Shown: piece after piece, positions 44,501 to 53,046 of the stretch
Position numbering within the stretch: position 1 is the stretch's first letter
Layout: every line of letters begins with the position of its first letter
NCBI RefSeq assembly: GCF_008974285.1
Contig: NZ_BKZV01000002.1
Location: 186,001 to 250,000, forward strand
Source: Thermogemmatispora aurantia
Lineage (GTDB): Bacteria; Chloroflexota; Ktedonobacteria; Ktedonobacterales; Ktedonobacteraceae
DNA length: 64,000 bases
Reading direction: 5' to 3'
Notes under the pieces: model-generated
Databases searched by the model: none
Seen by the model: the letters and a program-made list of their open reading frames with translations, nothing else
What the model was told of the DNA's origin: nothing
Made by a program: the position numbers and the translations under genes

Positions 44501-45598
44501 GAAGGGCATGGCCACGACCGCCGGGATCTGGGCCGTCACAAGGGCCGTGGCCAGCGAGCTGTCCAGGGCCACCTGCCGCTGACGGGAGTGCTCGCGTTCC
44601 AAACGCGCCGTTTCGCAGGCTGCCAACACTACCAGACGCACATCGCTGGTAACGAGCAGCTCACGCAGAGAGTGAGTATCGATGTAGCAGCGCTTCCCTT
44701 GCTCATCGCAGAAACAGAGGTAGGTCTGGGCGCTGACACGGGCCAGCGAGGCACCGCAGACTTGACAGCGTCGCTCGTCAGGCTCGTTGAAGGCTCCGCA
44801 TTCTTCACGTGGACAGACTCGCCCATAGTCACCGTGGCCGTCAAAATGGACGACGTAGCAGGGAGTCTGCACTTCGCTATCGTCCAGGATGCCGGCGCCG
44901 CCATAGGCATTGAGATAACGCACCAGCTCGCTAAAGCTGCACGGCTCTAGACGGTCGAGAATCAATTGGCCACTCTCGACGAGACGCGCCAGACCACGGC
45001 GCAAGGCATCGTAGCTGCGCTCGGTCTCCAGCGGCTCGCCGTCAGTAGGGGCTGCCCCTATGTAGAGGATGCGCAAAGGTGGATGCACAGGCAGTTCGCA
45101 GCCTCCCGGCTCATCGGGGCGCAGCAGGATGCGGGTCAGCGTAAAGACGCCAGTGGCTACCAGGAAATAGTCCCCGTTGTGCAACAGCTCCCAGGGATAA
45201 GGAATGAATTCATCGCAACCGGGGGTAAAGCTCAGCGTGAGCGCCACCGTACCACGACGGCGCAGGGTGCGCTGAATCACGGTGTGCAACAGGCCGTCGA
45301 CGGCTTCCGCCTGCTCACGAGCACCAGCGGGACGAGCGTTCGCCCGCCCTGACGTACCAGGTTGCCTGCCACAGAGGGCCGCAAAGAGCCGTTCGCCGAT
45401 TTCGCGTTGACCCTGACCATCAATCTCTTGACGATCGAGACGCTTGAGCAGCGTGGTGAGGGAGCGCGGAGTAAACGGGGGAACGAAGTCGCCGCTGACA
45501 CTCTTCCCGGACCAGCTATCTCGGACCTCCACGGAAAAGCCGCCCTCAGCGCGGGTGCGAAAGAGTACGTTTAGTGTCTCACCCATCTGTGCGGTCAC
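41600..45598 (-). CDS. CHAT-protease/STAND ATPase/TPR protein with zinc-ribbon insertion
   Basis: 1332 residues. The N-terminal CHAT (caspase-like) domain has the catalytic His255 in HFDGHGDYG and Cys328 in VLAACETARL. Between them sits a four-cysteine cluster (Cys262, 267, 278, 281) of zinc-ribbon type. A STAND/NACHT-like ATPase follows with Walker A GPVGIGKS (494-501), Walker B CLLLIDGFEEV and VVLLTSRSHP. The last ~430 residues are TPR repeats (LGNYTEAVACLKRSLQLYQE and others). This architecture suggests a protease switched on when the ATPase senses a ligand, as in prokaryotic defence or programmed death, or a signalling scaffold. GTG start with GGAAGAG upstream. Confidence 0.87.
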   Translation of the reverse strand: MTAQMGETLNVLFRTRAEGGFSVEVRDSWSGKSVSGDFVPPFTPRSLTTLLKRLDRQEIDGQGQREIGERLFAALCGRQPGTSGRANARPAGAREQAEAVDGLLHTVIQRTLRRRGTVALTLSFTPGCDEFIPYPWELLHNGDYFLVATGVFTLTRILLRPDEPGGCELPVHPPLRILYIGAAPTDGEPLETERSYDALRRGLARLVESGQLILDRLEPCSFSELVRYLNAYGGAGILDDSEVQTPCYVVHFDGHGDYGRVCPREECGAFNEPDERRCQVCGASLARVSAQTYLCFCDEQGKRCYIDTHSLRELLVTSDVRLVVLAACETARLEREHSRQRQVALDSSLATALVTAQIPAVVAMPFSLQDNLSPVFIYHFYEALASGRTLEEALSRARHALLSPHHNGWFIPVLYRHASPGCEEPVPLLAQEEETEEHELALTNFPIPTCFVGREREIKELTQLITAAVQAEEELPSLRRQQPRSNLRQIVLTGPVGIGKSALAFEVARRNRDKFPGTGGLIGITLQGGKTFAEAVVEMAHAFPGLANRLMLTPDLRQRARHLLNALHARTDRELPCLLLIDGFEEVTDPTESKLWLRFLGELPERVVVLLTSRSHPATLGLQEGAAWRWYEYPIGKMTDQDLLCLFSELAAQSGLDKRIHLDDPVQQEILRDICTLLDGYPLGAELIFGAARSIGGKVFTPEAATRSLEEIRDELRETPLAGIWAALEVAYLRLSPAARLLLSYLSAFRLPFSTNQIMMLVAPHSSERAEFNPSLALQVPPAESLEEQGRGVAEGESGSPGTIVPRELAANWRSARDELVRASFMGFDGRVYSIHPQVRNFALSYLPAEERRRVHRVVAAYYLGLPHLSPEEWFAAFEHLVGAEELGEAVRTAVRASWALCGRGYAFQLLAILRRAGSYAVRLEDKTGEGQIQCCLGAILRQLGNYTEAVACLKRSLQLYQEQNQQEEAAWSFYELAMLACDEGNLSQAADYAEQALASFEQGGNSRGRAWAALVQSVILRRSGRYREALSRSRLALTELRINGDQEGVAWASLECSRIWQALANYGEALTACEEAQRLFTSLGLRTGNAWTLVQQAQLALEHARLDEAEQASALALEIFQEQSMRPGEGLVLCVRGEVRRALGDWGAARSCYEKALTIFTSLGNRVDQAQVLTALGSLVLAEGALHEAGEYFEQALSLAQEQEARPLTAQALRGLGDTARLLRAFSEARARYEEALALATELGTPLEISAIHVGLGELAWAQDQRAQAQKHWAQALLLDQRLEHPARRALQQRLESLLSEDSDQTKALTGTATATLITLEERTDAASEAS

Positions 45599-45661
45599 TC
45601 TTCTCTTCCATAATGGCAGCGCGCTTTGCTACGCGGACTTTTTAGGAGAAGGACTTCAGCC

Positions 45662-45690
45662 ATTATAAAAGTTCTCTGCTTCAATGTTAA
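45662..45690 (-). promoter_or_regulatory. Predicted strong promoter of the CHAT/STAND gene
   Basis: Minus strand TTAACA, exactly 17 bases, then consensus TATAAT. The predicted transcript starts about 58 bases upstream of the GTG. The rest of the gap 45599-45999 between this gene and obg shows no other feature. Confidence 0.65.
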
Positions 45691-45999
45691 AGTATAGCAC
45701 AGAAAGCAGTATATGAGGGGCGAAATCGATTGCACCAGGGTTGCACCTGAGACTCCCTGTAGCAGGCACCAGCCCGCGCCTGGCAAGGGTAGGCGAGTCG
45801 CGGCCACCCGTTTTCTCGCCTCTCGCTCATGCTCTTCAGGCCCCCAAGCAGGGACAGGCCGGGGACAGTCTAGCCCCCACCTTTCGCCTGTCCCAGCGCC
45901 ATCCCGCATCACCTCTCCATCCCTCAGCGTTCAGGCGTCGGCGCCAGCCACACGCAGCAGCCGGCCAGAACACCTGGCGCGTCCGGGCCTACGAGGCCA

Positions 46000-47298
46000 C
46001 TATTCGCCCCACAGAAGTTCAACCTTGCCGAAACGCACGACGTCGCCTACGTGTACGCCCGCCTCTTCTAGAGCGCGAGTCACTCCCATCTTCTCCAGGG
46101 TCACCTGCAGACGATCCATGCTTTCCCTGCTATCGAGACGCGTCATGCTGACCACCCGTTCGACTCGCTTGCCTCGTACAACAAAGACCCCGTTTTCTTT
46201 GCTGATGGTAAAGGCATCTTCGGGGATCGGTCGCAAGACAGGACCCTGCGCGGGAGGTTCAGCAGCCAGGGCCTGCTGCTGTTCCTCGCGCTTGATCTCT
46301 TCCAGGCGCCGAGCCACGGCCTGCATCAGCTCGGTCGTTCCCTGATGGGCCGCCGCCGAGATAGCAAAGGCCGGGTAGCCGGCTTCTTCAAGTCGCCTCT
46401 TGAGAGCCGGCCAGCGATCTCGCGCCTGGGGTAGGTCCATCTTATTGAGCACCACAATCTGCGGACGACGCGCCAGCCGACGATCGTAACTCTCCAGTTC
46501 GCGATTAATGGCCAGGAAATTCTCCCAGGGATCGTTTTCGGAGGCACCATCAAGCAGATGGATGAGCAGGCGCGTACGCTGGATATGGCGCAAGAACTCC
46601 AGCCCCAGCCCCGCCCCCTGGGCCGCTCCCTCAATCAGTCCCGGGATATCGGCCAGCACAAAGCTCAGCAGGTCGGCACTGCCAGCCTGACCCAGCTGGA
46701 CTACGCCCAGATTTGGCGTCAGCGTAGTAAAGGGATAGTCGGCGATTTTGGGCCGGGCCGCCGTCACGACCGAAAGCAGGGTCGACTTGCCCGCATTTGG
46801 GTAACCAACCAGCCCTACATCGGCGATCAGCCGCAGCTCCAGCACAAGCCAACGCTCTTCACCCGGCTCGCCGTTCTGGGCCTCGCGCGGCGCCTGATTG
46901 GTCGGGGTGGCAAAATGAACGTTGCCCAGACCCCCACGCCCGCCACGCGCCACCATCACCCGCTGCCCATCCTCTACCAGGTCAGCCAGCAGCTCCCGGG
47001 TCTCGGCGTCCCTGACCAGGGTGCCACAGGGCACGATCAGCTCGATATCTTCACCGCTGGCACCGTGCATACGCTGCCGCCTGCCAGGCTGCCCGTTGCC
47101 AGCCTTGAAATGCTGATGATAACGATATTCAATTAAGGTATTGACCGCGGCACTGGCCCGTAGATAGACGCTCCCTCCTCGCCCACCATCACCCCCGTCT
47201 GGCCCTCCGCGCGGCACATACTTCTCACGGCGAAAATGGATTGCTCCGCTGCCTCCATCCCCGGCTTTGACGAAGATCTTGACTTGATCGTAGAACAT
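46000..47298 (-). CDS. obg: Obg/CgtA-family GTPase
   Basis: 432 residues from the ATG at 47298, where the family start [16 protein letters not shown] occurs; the frame is open to 47379. The glycine-rich Obg fold is at 1-160. The G domain has GYPNAGKST (G1), [11 protein letters not shown] (G2), DIPGLIEGA (G3), NKMDLP (G4) and FAISAA (G5). The C-terminal OCT domain spans ~330-425. Obg is an essential GTPase in ribosome assembly and stress signalling. AGGA is 8 bases upstream. Confidence 0.95.
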   Translation of the reverse strand: MFYDQVKIFVKAGDGGSGAIHFRREKYVPRGGPDGGDGGRGGSVYLRASAAVNTLIEYRYHQHFKAGNGQPGRRQRMHGASGEDIELIVPCGTLVRDAETRELLADLVEDGQRVMVARGGRGGLGNVHFATPTNQAPREAQNGEPGEERWLVLELRLIADVGLVGYPNAGKSTLLSVVTAARPKIADYPFTTLTPNLGVVQLGQAGSADLLSFVLADIPGLIEGAAQGAGLGLEFLRHIQRTRLLIHLLDGASENDPWENFLAINRELESYDRRLARRPQIVVLNKMDLPQARDRWPALKRRLEEAGYPAFAISAAAHQGTTELMQAVARRLEEIKREEQQQALAAEPPAQGPVLRPIPEDAFTISKENGVFVVRGKRVERVVSMTRLDSRESMDRLQVTLEKMGVTRALEEAGVHVGDVVRFGKVELLWGE

Positions 47299-47487
47299 AG
47301 AGGTAATCCTGCCACGGTACAGGCAATGCCTTGCATGCCTTAGCCTTGGGTTATAACGCAGTGTTATACTATAGCACAAAGTGCGTTGGGGGGAAAGGGG
47401 GGACCAGTCGTCCAGCGGGCAGAGGCAGAATAAGCCAGGACAGCGTGCAGTCGACCTGCTTCGTTACATCCGTCCCGGAAAAAGTCA

Positions 47488-47520
47488 GCGCCAGACCCGA
47501 GGTGACTTCGGATCTGGCGC
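47488..47520 (-). terminator. Rho-independent terminator of dps
   Basis: A 13-bp stem with one mismatch (GCGCCAGA-C/T-CCGA type arms) and a 7-base loop; on the minus strand it is followed by TGACTTTTTCC. It lies about 60 bases after the dps stop codon. Confidence 0.75.
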
Positions 47521-47579
47521 CTCCAGTGTCTATCGCGCTCCATCCACGGTGTTGGGAGCTACCTTCCACCGCTTCAGAG

Positions 47580-48182
47580 TCAGGCCATACCGTCCTCGCC
47601 TACCAGTGGAGTATTAACCAGGTGCTGTGAGATAAACCAGACATGCATTTCATGCATGCGCAGGATATCAGACATCAGCATGTCGTTGGTGCCATAGTCT
47701 TTGGACTGCTCTGTCAGCTCGATCCCCTGGCGCAGGTCCTTAATCACCGTGCGATGAGCTTCCAGGAGGCGGGCCAGCATCGAGGGGACACTTTCAGCAC
47801 CGCTGGGTGGTCGTTCGATGCGGGTGCGCTCAACCACCTCAAAAGGCATGCCGAGAGCCACCCCTCCCAGCATCTGGATACGCTCCCCGATCAGATCAAC
47901 GGTCTGCAGGATCTCCCCGGCATGCTTATCGAAGAGCAGATGAAGCTGATAGAAAGTAGGACCGGCTACCTGCCAGTGATGTTTCTTGTACAGATGATAG
48001 AGCGTGATCGAGTCAGCCAGTAGCTGGTTGAGCATCTCGATGCTCTGCTTGCGCGCCTCCTCGGGCAGTTCAATCGGGAGCTGACGCACCTGCTGGGGCG
48101 TCTGAATCTCGTACATGCGCTGCTTCAGGCGCGGCTGACCCTCAAACGCTGTCTTGCCACCAGTATGCGTACGCGTCGTCAT
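47580..48182 (-). CDS. dps: Dps-family ferritin-like protein
   Basis: 200 residues from the ATG at 48182 (AAAGG upstream; the frame is open to 48212). The ferroxidase-site helix KHHWQVAGPTFYQLHLLFDK followed by HAGEI contains the conserved His and Asp/Glu ligands, with those from the partner subunit. Later blocks GERIQMLGG and EMHVWFISQHL fit Dps. These proteins form 12-mers that oxidise and store iron and protect DNA. The N-terminal ~40 residues, with several basic residues, may bind DNA. Monocistronic with its own terminator. Confidence 0.92.
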   Translation of the reverse strand: MTTRTHTGGKTAFEGQPRLKQRMYEIQTPQQVRQLPIELPEEARKQSIEMLNQLLADSITLYHLYKKHHWQVAGPTFYQLHLLFDKHAGEILQTVDLIGERIQMLGGVALGMPFEVVERTRIERPPSGAESVPSMLARLLEAHRTVIKDLRQGIELTEQSKDYGTNDMLMSDILRMHEMHVWFISQHLVNTPLVGEDGMA

Positions 48183-48486
48183 ATGCCCACCCTTTCCTTT
48201 CCTGATCCTCAAGCTCAGGTATTCGTTCGCGAAGCCAGTAATTACTCTCCAGAGAGGATACGCGCCAGCAGTCCACCGAGTTTCAGCGGTTGGCTGCGAG
48301 CAGCAAGGTTCCTTCCTCTCAAGGCAAGACGCCCGCCATCAGGGGAGCGGGTACAGAAGGAGCCAGAGCGCTAGTCTGCGCTGGCTGTCGCTTTTCCTAT
48401 GCTATTGCAACTCTCCCCCAATGGAGGGCGCCTCCAGCCCAGCACGTCTGTACGCTGAGCTGCAAGGAGCGCCTGGCCCCTCTTCC
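48183..48486. other. 304-bp intergenic region between dps and the NADH dehydrogenase gene
   Basis: Both neighbours lie on the minus strand. It contains the dps leader. I could not place a reliable promoter or a terminator for the upstream gene, and the small reading frames here look fortuitous. Confidence 0.35.
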
Positions 48487-49863
48487 TCAGTCGAGGGCCG
48501 CCAGCGGTACTGCCTCGCGACTGCCAGCTCGCTCAGGATAGAGGATCAGGCGAGCTCCGCGCTGGAAGGTGAGGTAGGCCCAGGCCCATTGAAAGAGGAC
48601 CAGGACCCGATTGCGGAAGCCAATCAGGTAGAAAATGTGGACGGTCAGCCATAATATCCAGGCCAGGAAGCCCGCCAGACGCAATTTGCCGATCTGCAGC
48701 AGGCCCCAGGCCCGCCCCACAGTGGCCAGGTTCCCCTTGTTGACGTAGTGGAACGGCGCCGGCTCTTGACCGGCCAGGCGCTGGAGGATGGCCCGCGCTA
48801 CATAGCGGCCCTCTTGCATGGCAACAGGCGCGAGACCGGGCAGCGGTTGCCCCTTCTCTTCGACATAGGCTGTATCGCCGATGACAAAGATGTCGGGGTG
48901 GCCCGGCACGCTGAGATCGGGATTAACCTTGACGCGCCCGGCACGATCAACCTCGGCCCCGAGCCAGCGTCCTGCGGGTGAGGCCTTCACCCCGGCAGTC
49001 CAGATGACGGTCTTTGCCGGCAGATACTCCCCTGCGATCACAACGCCGCTCTCATCGACGGCCTCCACCGGCGTGGAGGTACGCACTTCAACGCCCAAAC
49101 GGTTGAGGGCACGGCGAGCCTTCTCCGCCAGCTCAGGCGGGAAGGAGAGCAAGATACGCGGGGCCGCCTCAACCAGGATGATGCGCGCCGAGTGGGGATT
49201 GATGTTGCGAAAGTCGGCAGCCAGGGCTTTATGGGCCAGCTCGGCAATGGCTCCCGCCATTTCAACGCCGGTGGGACCAGCCCCTACCAGCACAAAAGTC
49301 AGCAGGGCGCGTTGCCGATCGGGGTCGCTCTCCATCTCGGCGGCTTCAAAGGCGAGCAGGATCTGCCGGCGTAGACGTGTGGCATCCTCTAGCGTCTTCA
49401 GACCCGGAGCGTAGCGGGCCCACTCAGGATGACCAAAGTAATTCTGGCCGGCCCCGGTGGCAATGACGAGGTAATCGTAAGGAACACTTTGCTCTCCATG
49501 CTCGTCGAGGAGCACCCGCTTGCCTTCTGTGTCAACGCCAGTTACCTCGGCCAGCAGCACGCGCGTATTTTTGTTACGCCTGAGCACATGCCGGATTGGA
49601 GCACTGATATCAGCAGGAGAGAGAGCTGCTGTGGCCACCTGATAGAGCAAAGGCTGAAAGAGATGGTGATTCGTGCGATCAATGACAGTGACTCTCACAG
49701 GAGCCTTCCCCAACGCCCGCGCCGCCTGCAGTCCGCCGAAGCCCCCACCGATAATGACGACGTGCGGGAGAGGCGTCTGCTTTGTATGAGAACCACGCCG
49801 GTTGTCTTCTGCCAGAACAGAAGGGTATACCGGCGAGATGGGACTGTTTGTGCGCTTCGACAT
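48487..49863 (-). CDS. ndh: Type II NADH dehydrogenase (NDH-2)
   Basis: 458 residues. The FAD-binding motif VVIIGGGFGGLQAARAL, ATGAGQNYFGHPEW, the NADH-binding VLVGAGPTGVEMAG and IFVIGDTAYV occur in the order of NDH-2 enzymes. The C-terminal ~70 residues include WILWLTVHIFYLIGF and amphipathic segments that attach NDH-2 to the membrane. It transfers electrons from NADH to quinone without pumping protons. AAAGGG lies about 10 bases before the ATG. An inverted repeat 33 bases upstream may be a regulatory or terminator element. Confidence 0.92.
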   Translation of the reverse strand: MSKRTNSPISPVYPSVLAEDNRRGSHTKQTPLPHVVIIGGGFGGLQAARALGKAPVRVTVIDRTNHHLFQPLLYQVATAALSPADISAPIRHVLRRNKNTRVLLAEVTGVDTEGKRVLLDEHGEQSVPYDYLVIATGAGQNYFGHPEWARYAPGLKTLEDATRLRRQILLAFEAAEMESDPDRQRALLTFVLVGAGPTGVEMAGAIAELAHKALAADFRNINPHSARIILVEAAPRILLSFPPELAEKARRALNRLGVEVRTSTPVEAVDESGVVIAGEYLPAKTVIWTAGVKASPAGRWLGAEVDRAGRVKVNPDLSVPGHPDIFVIGDTAYVEEKGQPLPGLAPVAMQEGRYVARAILQRLAGQEPAPFHYVNKGNLATVGRAWGLLQIGKLRLAGFLAWILWLTVHIFYLIGFRNRVLVLFQWAWAYLTFQRGARLILYPERAGSREAVPLAALD

Positions 49864-49895
49864 GACAGTTTTCCCTTTTCTCCCCTAGGAGAACA

Positions 49896-49932
49896 GAACG
49901 ACGATGGCAGGCTCTACGCGCCATCGTCGTTC
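49896..49932. repeat. 13-bp perfect inverted repeat upstream of the NDH-2 gene
   Basis: GAACGACGATGGC and GCCATCGTCGTTC with an 11-base centre. It could be an operator in front of ndh or, read on the minus strand, a hairpin ending the GH20 transcript, though no T-tract follows (TGTTCTCC). The rest of the 298-bp gap is unremarkable. Confidence 0.5.
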
Positions 49933-50161
49933 CCTAACACTGTCTGGTATCTCTAGAGGGCAGACAGACTTGCCCCGCTTTTCAATAACCGACCATAATC
50001 AGTAGAGAGCTTCTTTGCCTCTCTAAAGAGGAAAACACGATGCCCCCCTATCTGCATTCCAGGAGCCAGTGGCAAGCAGCAAGTGTACCAGAGGCACGCT
50101 CGACCCACTGGATGCACCGCTTTGGCCCTCCGTCTGTGCCATGTGAGGCCCCGAGCGGCTC

Positions 50162-51853
50162 CTAGAGGCGGCGTCTCCAGACCGTGACCAGCGCCAGCGG
50201 CTCCGACCAACTGAGGGAGCGGCGTCCCTCGCCCTGCTGGTGCGGAGTGAATTCAAAAGGCTGGGGCAGCTCGGGCAGATGGGCCCCCGGGACGCTGCTG
50301 AGCTGGAGCGCCAGCTGCTCGAATTGGCCATAGGAGAGCGGCGAGGCATCACTCCAAAGCTTCTGGCCCAGCACACGTACCGCTGGCTCGATCCGGTCGT
50401 CAATTTGGGCATCGCTGACAACGTTGAGCTTGTCATTCCATAGAGCAAACATGGCCCCCAACAGATGCGGATCGTTCGGCGCCAGGTTCAAACGCGGATT
50501 GGATAGATCAAAGATGAAGGGTTGCCAGCGCGTGTAGAGCGTTTTAGTGTCCAGGTAGTCGTGATAGTAGCCGGCGCGCGGCACGATGTAGAGCAGGTTA
50601 TCATTCATGTTGACGATCCGAAAACCCTCGCGCACCATCTGCACCGGATTGGCCCAGCGATTGTTCCAGATGTCCAGCACAATATTGCGCGCAACCGCTA
50701 CGTGGCTCTTCATCAGCGAGAGGCTGCCCCAGATGCGCACCGTCTTGCCCTTGCCGCTGAGAAAGGCCGCCAGGCGATTGACGAAAGTGCGATAGCGATC
50801 GGCGTCATTGAGGGCATACTCATCCGCTCCGATGTGCACCTGACTGCTGGAGAACCAGGGGAGGAACTCTCTCCAGAGATCTTCAACGAAGGGCATGGTG
50901 GCAGGATTGGCGAGATTGAGGAATTCCTTAGAAGCGTGTGGACTGGCCAGGTCGGGGCGATATTGGGTCAGGGCCAGATCGTGGGCTGGGGTATCAATTT
51001 CGGGAAGAATGGTTACGGCATGCGTCTGGGCCAGCGCCTGCAAGGAGGCCATATCTGCCCGACTATAGGCTCCATCGCGCGCTGCCAGACCGGGAAAACG
51101 TGCGCTCTGGAGCCGGAAGGCCGCATATTGTCGTCGCCAGTCAGTGCGCTCACCAGCTCCCGGGGCGTTGTCGTTAAGGTGCAGCTGGAATTCGTTCATC
51201 TTAAACCAGGAAAGGAGCCGCACGTAGTCCTCCAGCAGAGCCGGAGTAAAGTAGCGTCGGCCCACGTCCAGCATGAAACCGCGCACAGCGTAGCGGGGAT
51301 AGTCGCGCGCTATGCCTCGCGCCAGATGACTCTTCAAGGGGTCCTGCATGAGCATCTGAAGCACCGTGCGCGTGCCATAGAAGACCCCCGTCTCGCTGTG
51401 AGCACTGATCGTCAGGCTATCGGCAATCGACAGCACATAGCCCTCGCTTCCGATTCCTGAATCATTGTTCTTCAATGTAAGTAAGAGATCACCACTGCCG
51501 GGAGTTTCCTGTGTAAGGATGGGCAAACGCAGAGCGGCAACGGCCTGCAAATCCTGCTGAAAGACCCTCGCTGTTGCCTGCAGGCGGGGCGCCGACGAAG
51601 GATCAAGCACGATACGCGCGTCGGAGGTCAAGGTAAAGGTCCCCACTCCCCCATGCCACTCGCGCAAGGTTGGGATCACCAGGGGAGGAGCGTTGACAGC
51701 GGTCGGCAAGGAGGCCAGAAAAATTGCTAAGCGGGCTCCCACCAGGAAGAGACCCAGCAAGGCCAGCAGCAAGGTGCCAGCAAGGCGCCAGTTCATGCGC
51801 CAGCGAACTGGAGGCCATCCTTTCTTAAACAAGGCTAACTGTGGGGAAATCAC
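50162..51853 (-). CDS. Glycoside hydrolase family 20 beta-N-acetylhexosaminidase-like, membrane-anchored
   Basis: About 563 residues from a GTG at 51853 that has CGGAGAG 8 bases upstream; TTG at 51859 and ATG at 51796 are alternatives. An N-terminal signal-anchor helix (MNWRLAGTLLLALLGLF) puts the enzyme outside. The GH20 N-terminal domain is followed by the barrel: GFMLDVGRRYFTPALLEDYV, HLNDNAPG, PEIDTPAHDLAL and HIGADEYAL, where the Asp-Glu pair is catalytic. GH20 enzymes remove terminal GlcNAc or GalNAc using substrate assistance. Possible targets are chitin-derived oligosaccharides or glycoconjugates. Confidence 0.88.
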   Translation of the reverse strand: MISPQLALFKKGWPPVRWRMNWRLAGTLLLALLGLFLVGARLAIFLASLPTAVNAPPLVIPTLREWHGGVGTFTLTSDARIVLDPSSAPRLQATARVFQQDLQAVAALRLPILTQETPGSGDLLLTLKNNDSGIGSEGYVLSIADSLTISAHSETGVFYGTRTVLQMLMQDPLKSHLARGIARDYPRYAVRGFMLDVGRRYFTPALLEDYVRLLSWFKMNEFQLHLNDNAPGAGERTDWRRQYAAFRLQSARFPGLAARDGAYSRADMASLQALAQTHAVTILPEIDTPAHDLALTQYRPDLASPHASKEFLNLANPATMPFVEDLWREFLPWFSSSQVHIGADEYALNDADRYRTFVNRLAAFLSGKGKTVRIWGSLSLMKSHVAVARNIVLDIWNNRWANPVQMVREGFRIVNMNDNLLYIVPRAGYYHDYLDTKTLYTRWQPFIFDLSNPRLNLAPNDPHLLGAMFALWNDKLNVVSDAQIDDRIEPAVRVLGQKLWSDASPLSYGQFEQLALQLSSVPGAHLPELPQPFEFTPHQQGEGRRSLSWSEPLALVTVWRRRL

Positions 51854-52033
51854 GAGCAAGCTCTCCGTGCAGTCACCATGATCGTTCGTGTTCCATTGTA
51901 GTACCTGGCGTCCTCTTTTACTAGTACGGCGAGCTGATTAGCAGAATCGTACCATATTATGCCTTTTCCTGGTGATAGCTGAGGGGGAGAGCCAGAACAG
52001 GAGAAGAGGGGGAAGGGCTGGTCCGAGAGGAAA

Positions 52034-52062
52034 GGCCCTGCGAATAGCAACCAGGCAGGGTC
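52034..52062 (-). terminator. Hairpin downstream of the DsbA-like gene
   Basis: GGCCCTGC and GCAGGGTC arms (one G-T pair) with a 13-base loop, T-rich on both sides (TCTTTT to the right; CCTTTCC on the minus strand). Probable end of the DsbA-like transcript, about 45 bases after its stop codon. Confidence 0.5.
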
Positions 52063-52108
52063 TTTTCCCCTTGGACCAGTATCAACACCGTGCGGAGAGC
52101 GGATCAAC

Positions 52109-52741
52109 CTACTCCGCGATCGGCTCCAGCTTGACGCCGACGCGCTCGCGCTTCAGCTCATAGAGATTCGGCTGGCGCAAGGCCCAGTAGAAATGGTCCC
52201 AGTACTCGCCGGCCTCGGCGCCCCGCGGGACCTCGATAATGACTGGGCCATAGAATCCCACCTGCGAGCCTTCCAGAGCAATGGTAGGCACCCCAAAGGC
52301 ATGGTAGCGCTCAACCGCTTCCTGATGATCGGCCTGTACTTCGTGGATCGTTGACTCGTCAGCCAGCGCCTCATCGACCAGGCCCACATTCAAGCCGGCC
52401 CGCTGCAGGGCGGCGCGCACGCCAGCCGCATCGGCGATGCTCTCACGGCGACCATGCTGGGCAGCGCCCAGCGCCAGGTAATAGCGTTCCACCCCCTCAT
52501 TGCCTTCGCGACGCCGCACCAGTGCCAGCGTGCGCAGGCCAGTCCAACCGTGATCTTCATAGTTCGGCTGCGCCCCCTCCTTGCGATTGACCAGTTCCAG
52601 GCTGAAGAAGCGCCAGGTCACAGCCACCGGACGAACCTGGCGCACTTCACGCATCCAGAGCGCGGTGCGCCAGGCCAGGGGGCAAAGCGGATCAAAATGG
52701 AAGTTCACCTTAATGGGAGTAGCAGATTCTTGCTGAGTCAT
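52109..52741 (-). CDS. DsbA-fold protein with a single active-site cysteine
   Basis: 210 residues. The thioredoxin-like DsbA domain starts VNFHFDPLCPLAWRTALWM and ends with the cis-proline loop FGVPTIAL. In most homologues the motif is C-P-x-C; here it is CPLA, leaving only one cysteine. The sequence recalls the family annotated as mycothiol-dependent nitroreductase (Rv2466c) and the FrnE/2-hydroxychromene-carboxylate isomerase group. It may use a low-molecular-weight thiol as cosubstrate, since a single cysteine cannot form an internal disulfide. GAGGAG lies about 13 bases upstream. Divergent from the phosphofructokinase gene. Confidence 0.8.
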   Translation of the reverse strand: MTQQESATPIKVNFHFDPLCPLAWRTALWMREVRQVRPVAVTWRFFSLELVNRKEGAQPNYEDHGWTGLRTLALVRRREGNEGVERYYLALGAAQHGRRESIADAAGVRAALQRAGLNVGLVDEALADESTIHEVQADHQEAVERYHAFGVPTIALEGSQVGFYGPVIIEVPRGAEAGEYWDHFYWALRQPNLYELKRERVGVKLEPIAE

Positions 52742-52964
52742 AGGGTGACACAGACTCCTCTAGTCGATGGATAACAGAGTGGTGTTGCAGGAGGCCCCAG
52801 TGAACGAAGTGACCGTTATCACCATACAATCTGGAGCACAGACCTGTCAAGGCAAGCAAGAGGGAGCGCCACGTACCCCCCAGCGGGCGCCAGAGAGGGG
52901 GCCAGGCTCCCCGATCCTCACCAGCCCCACCCCTCCCTCCCGTTCACCAATGGTCAGCCACCTA

Positions 52965-52993
52965 TTTACCAGAACCGCTGTTTATGAGATACT
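52965..52993 (+). promoter_or_regulatory. Predicted promoter of the phosphofructokinase gene
   Basis: TTTACC, 17 bases, then GATACT, about 55 bases before the start codon. The leader includes the direct repeat CATCCCTAG twice (near 53008-53025). The remainder of the 305-bp divergent gap shows nothing else. Confidence 0.5.
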
Positions 52994-53046
52994 GGCAAAG
53001 GCAAACATCCCTAGCATCCCTAGGAACTCAGGAGGGACAGGAAATC

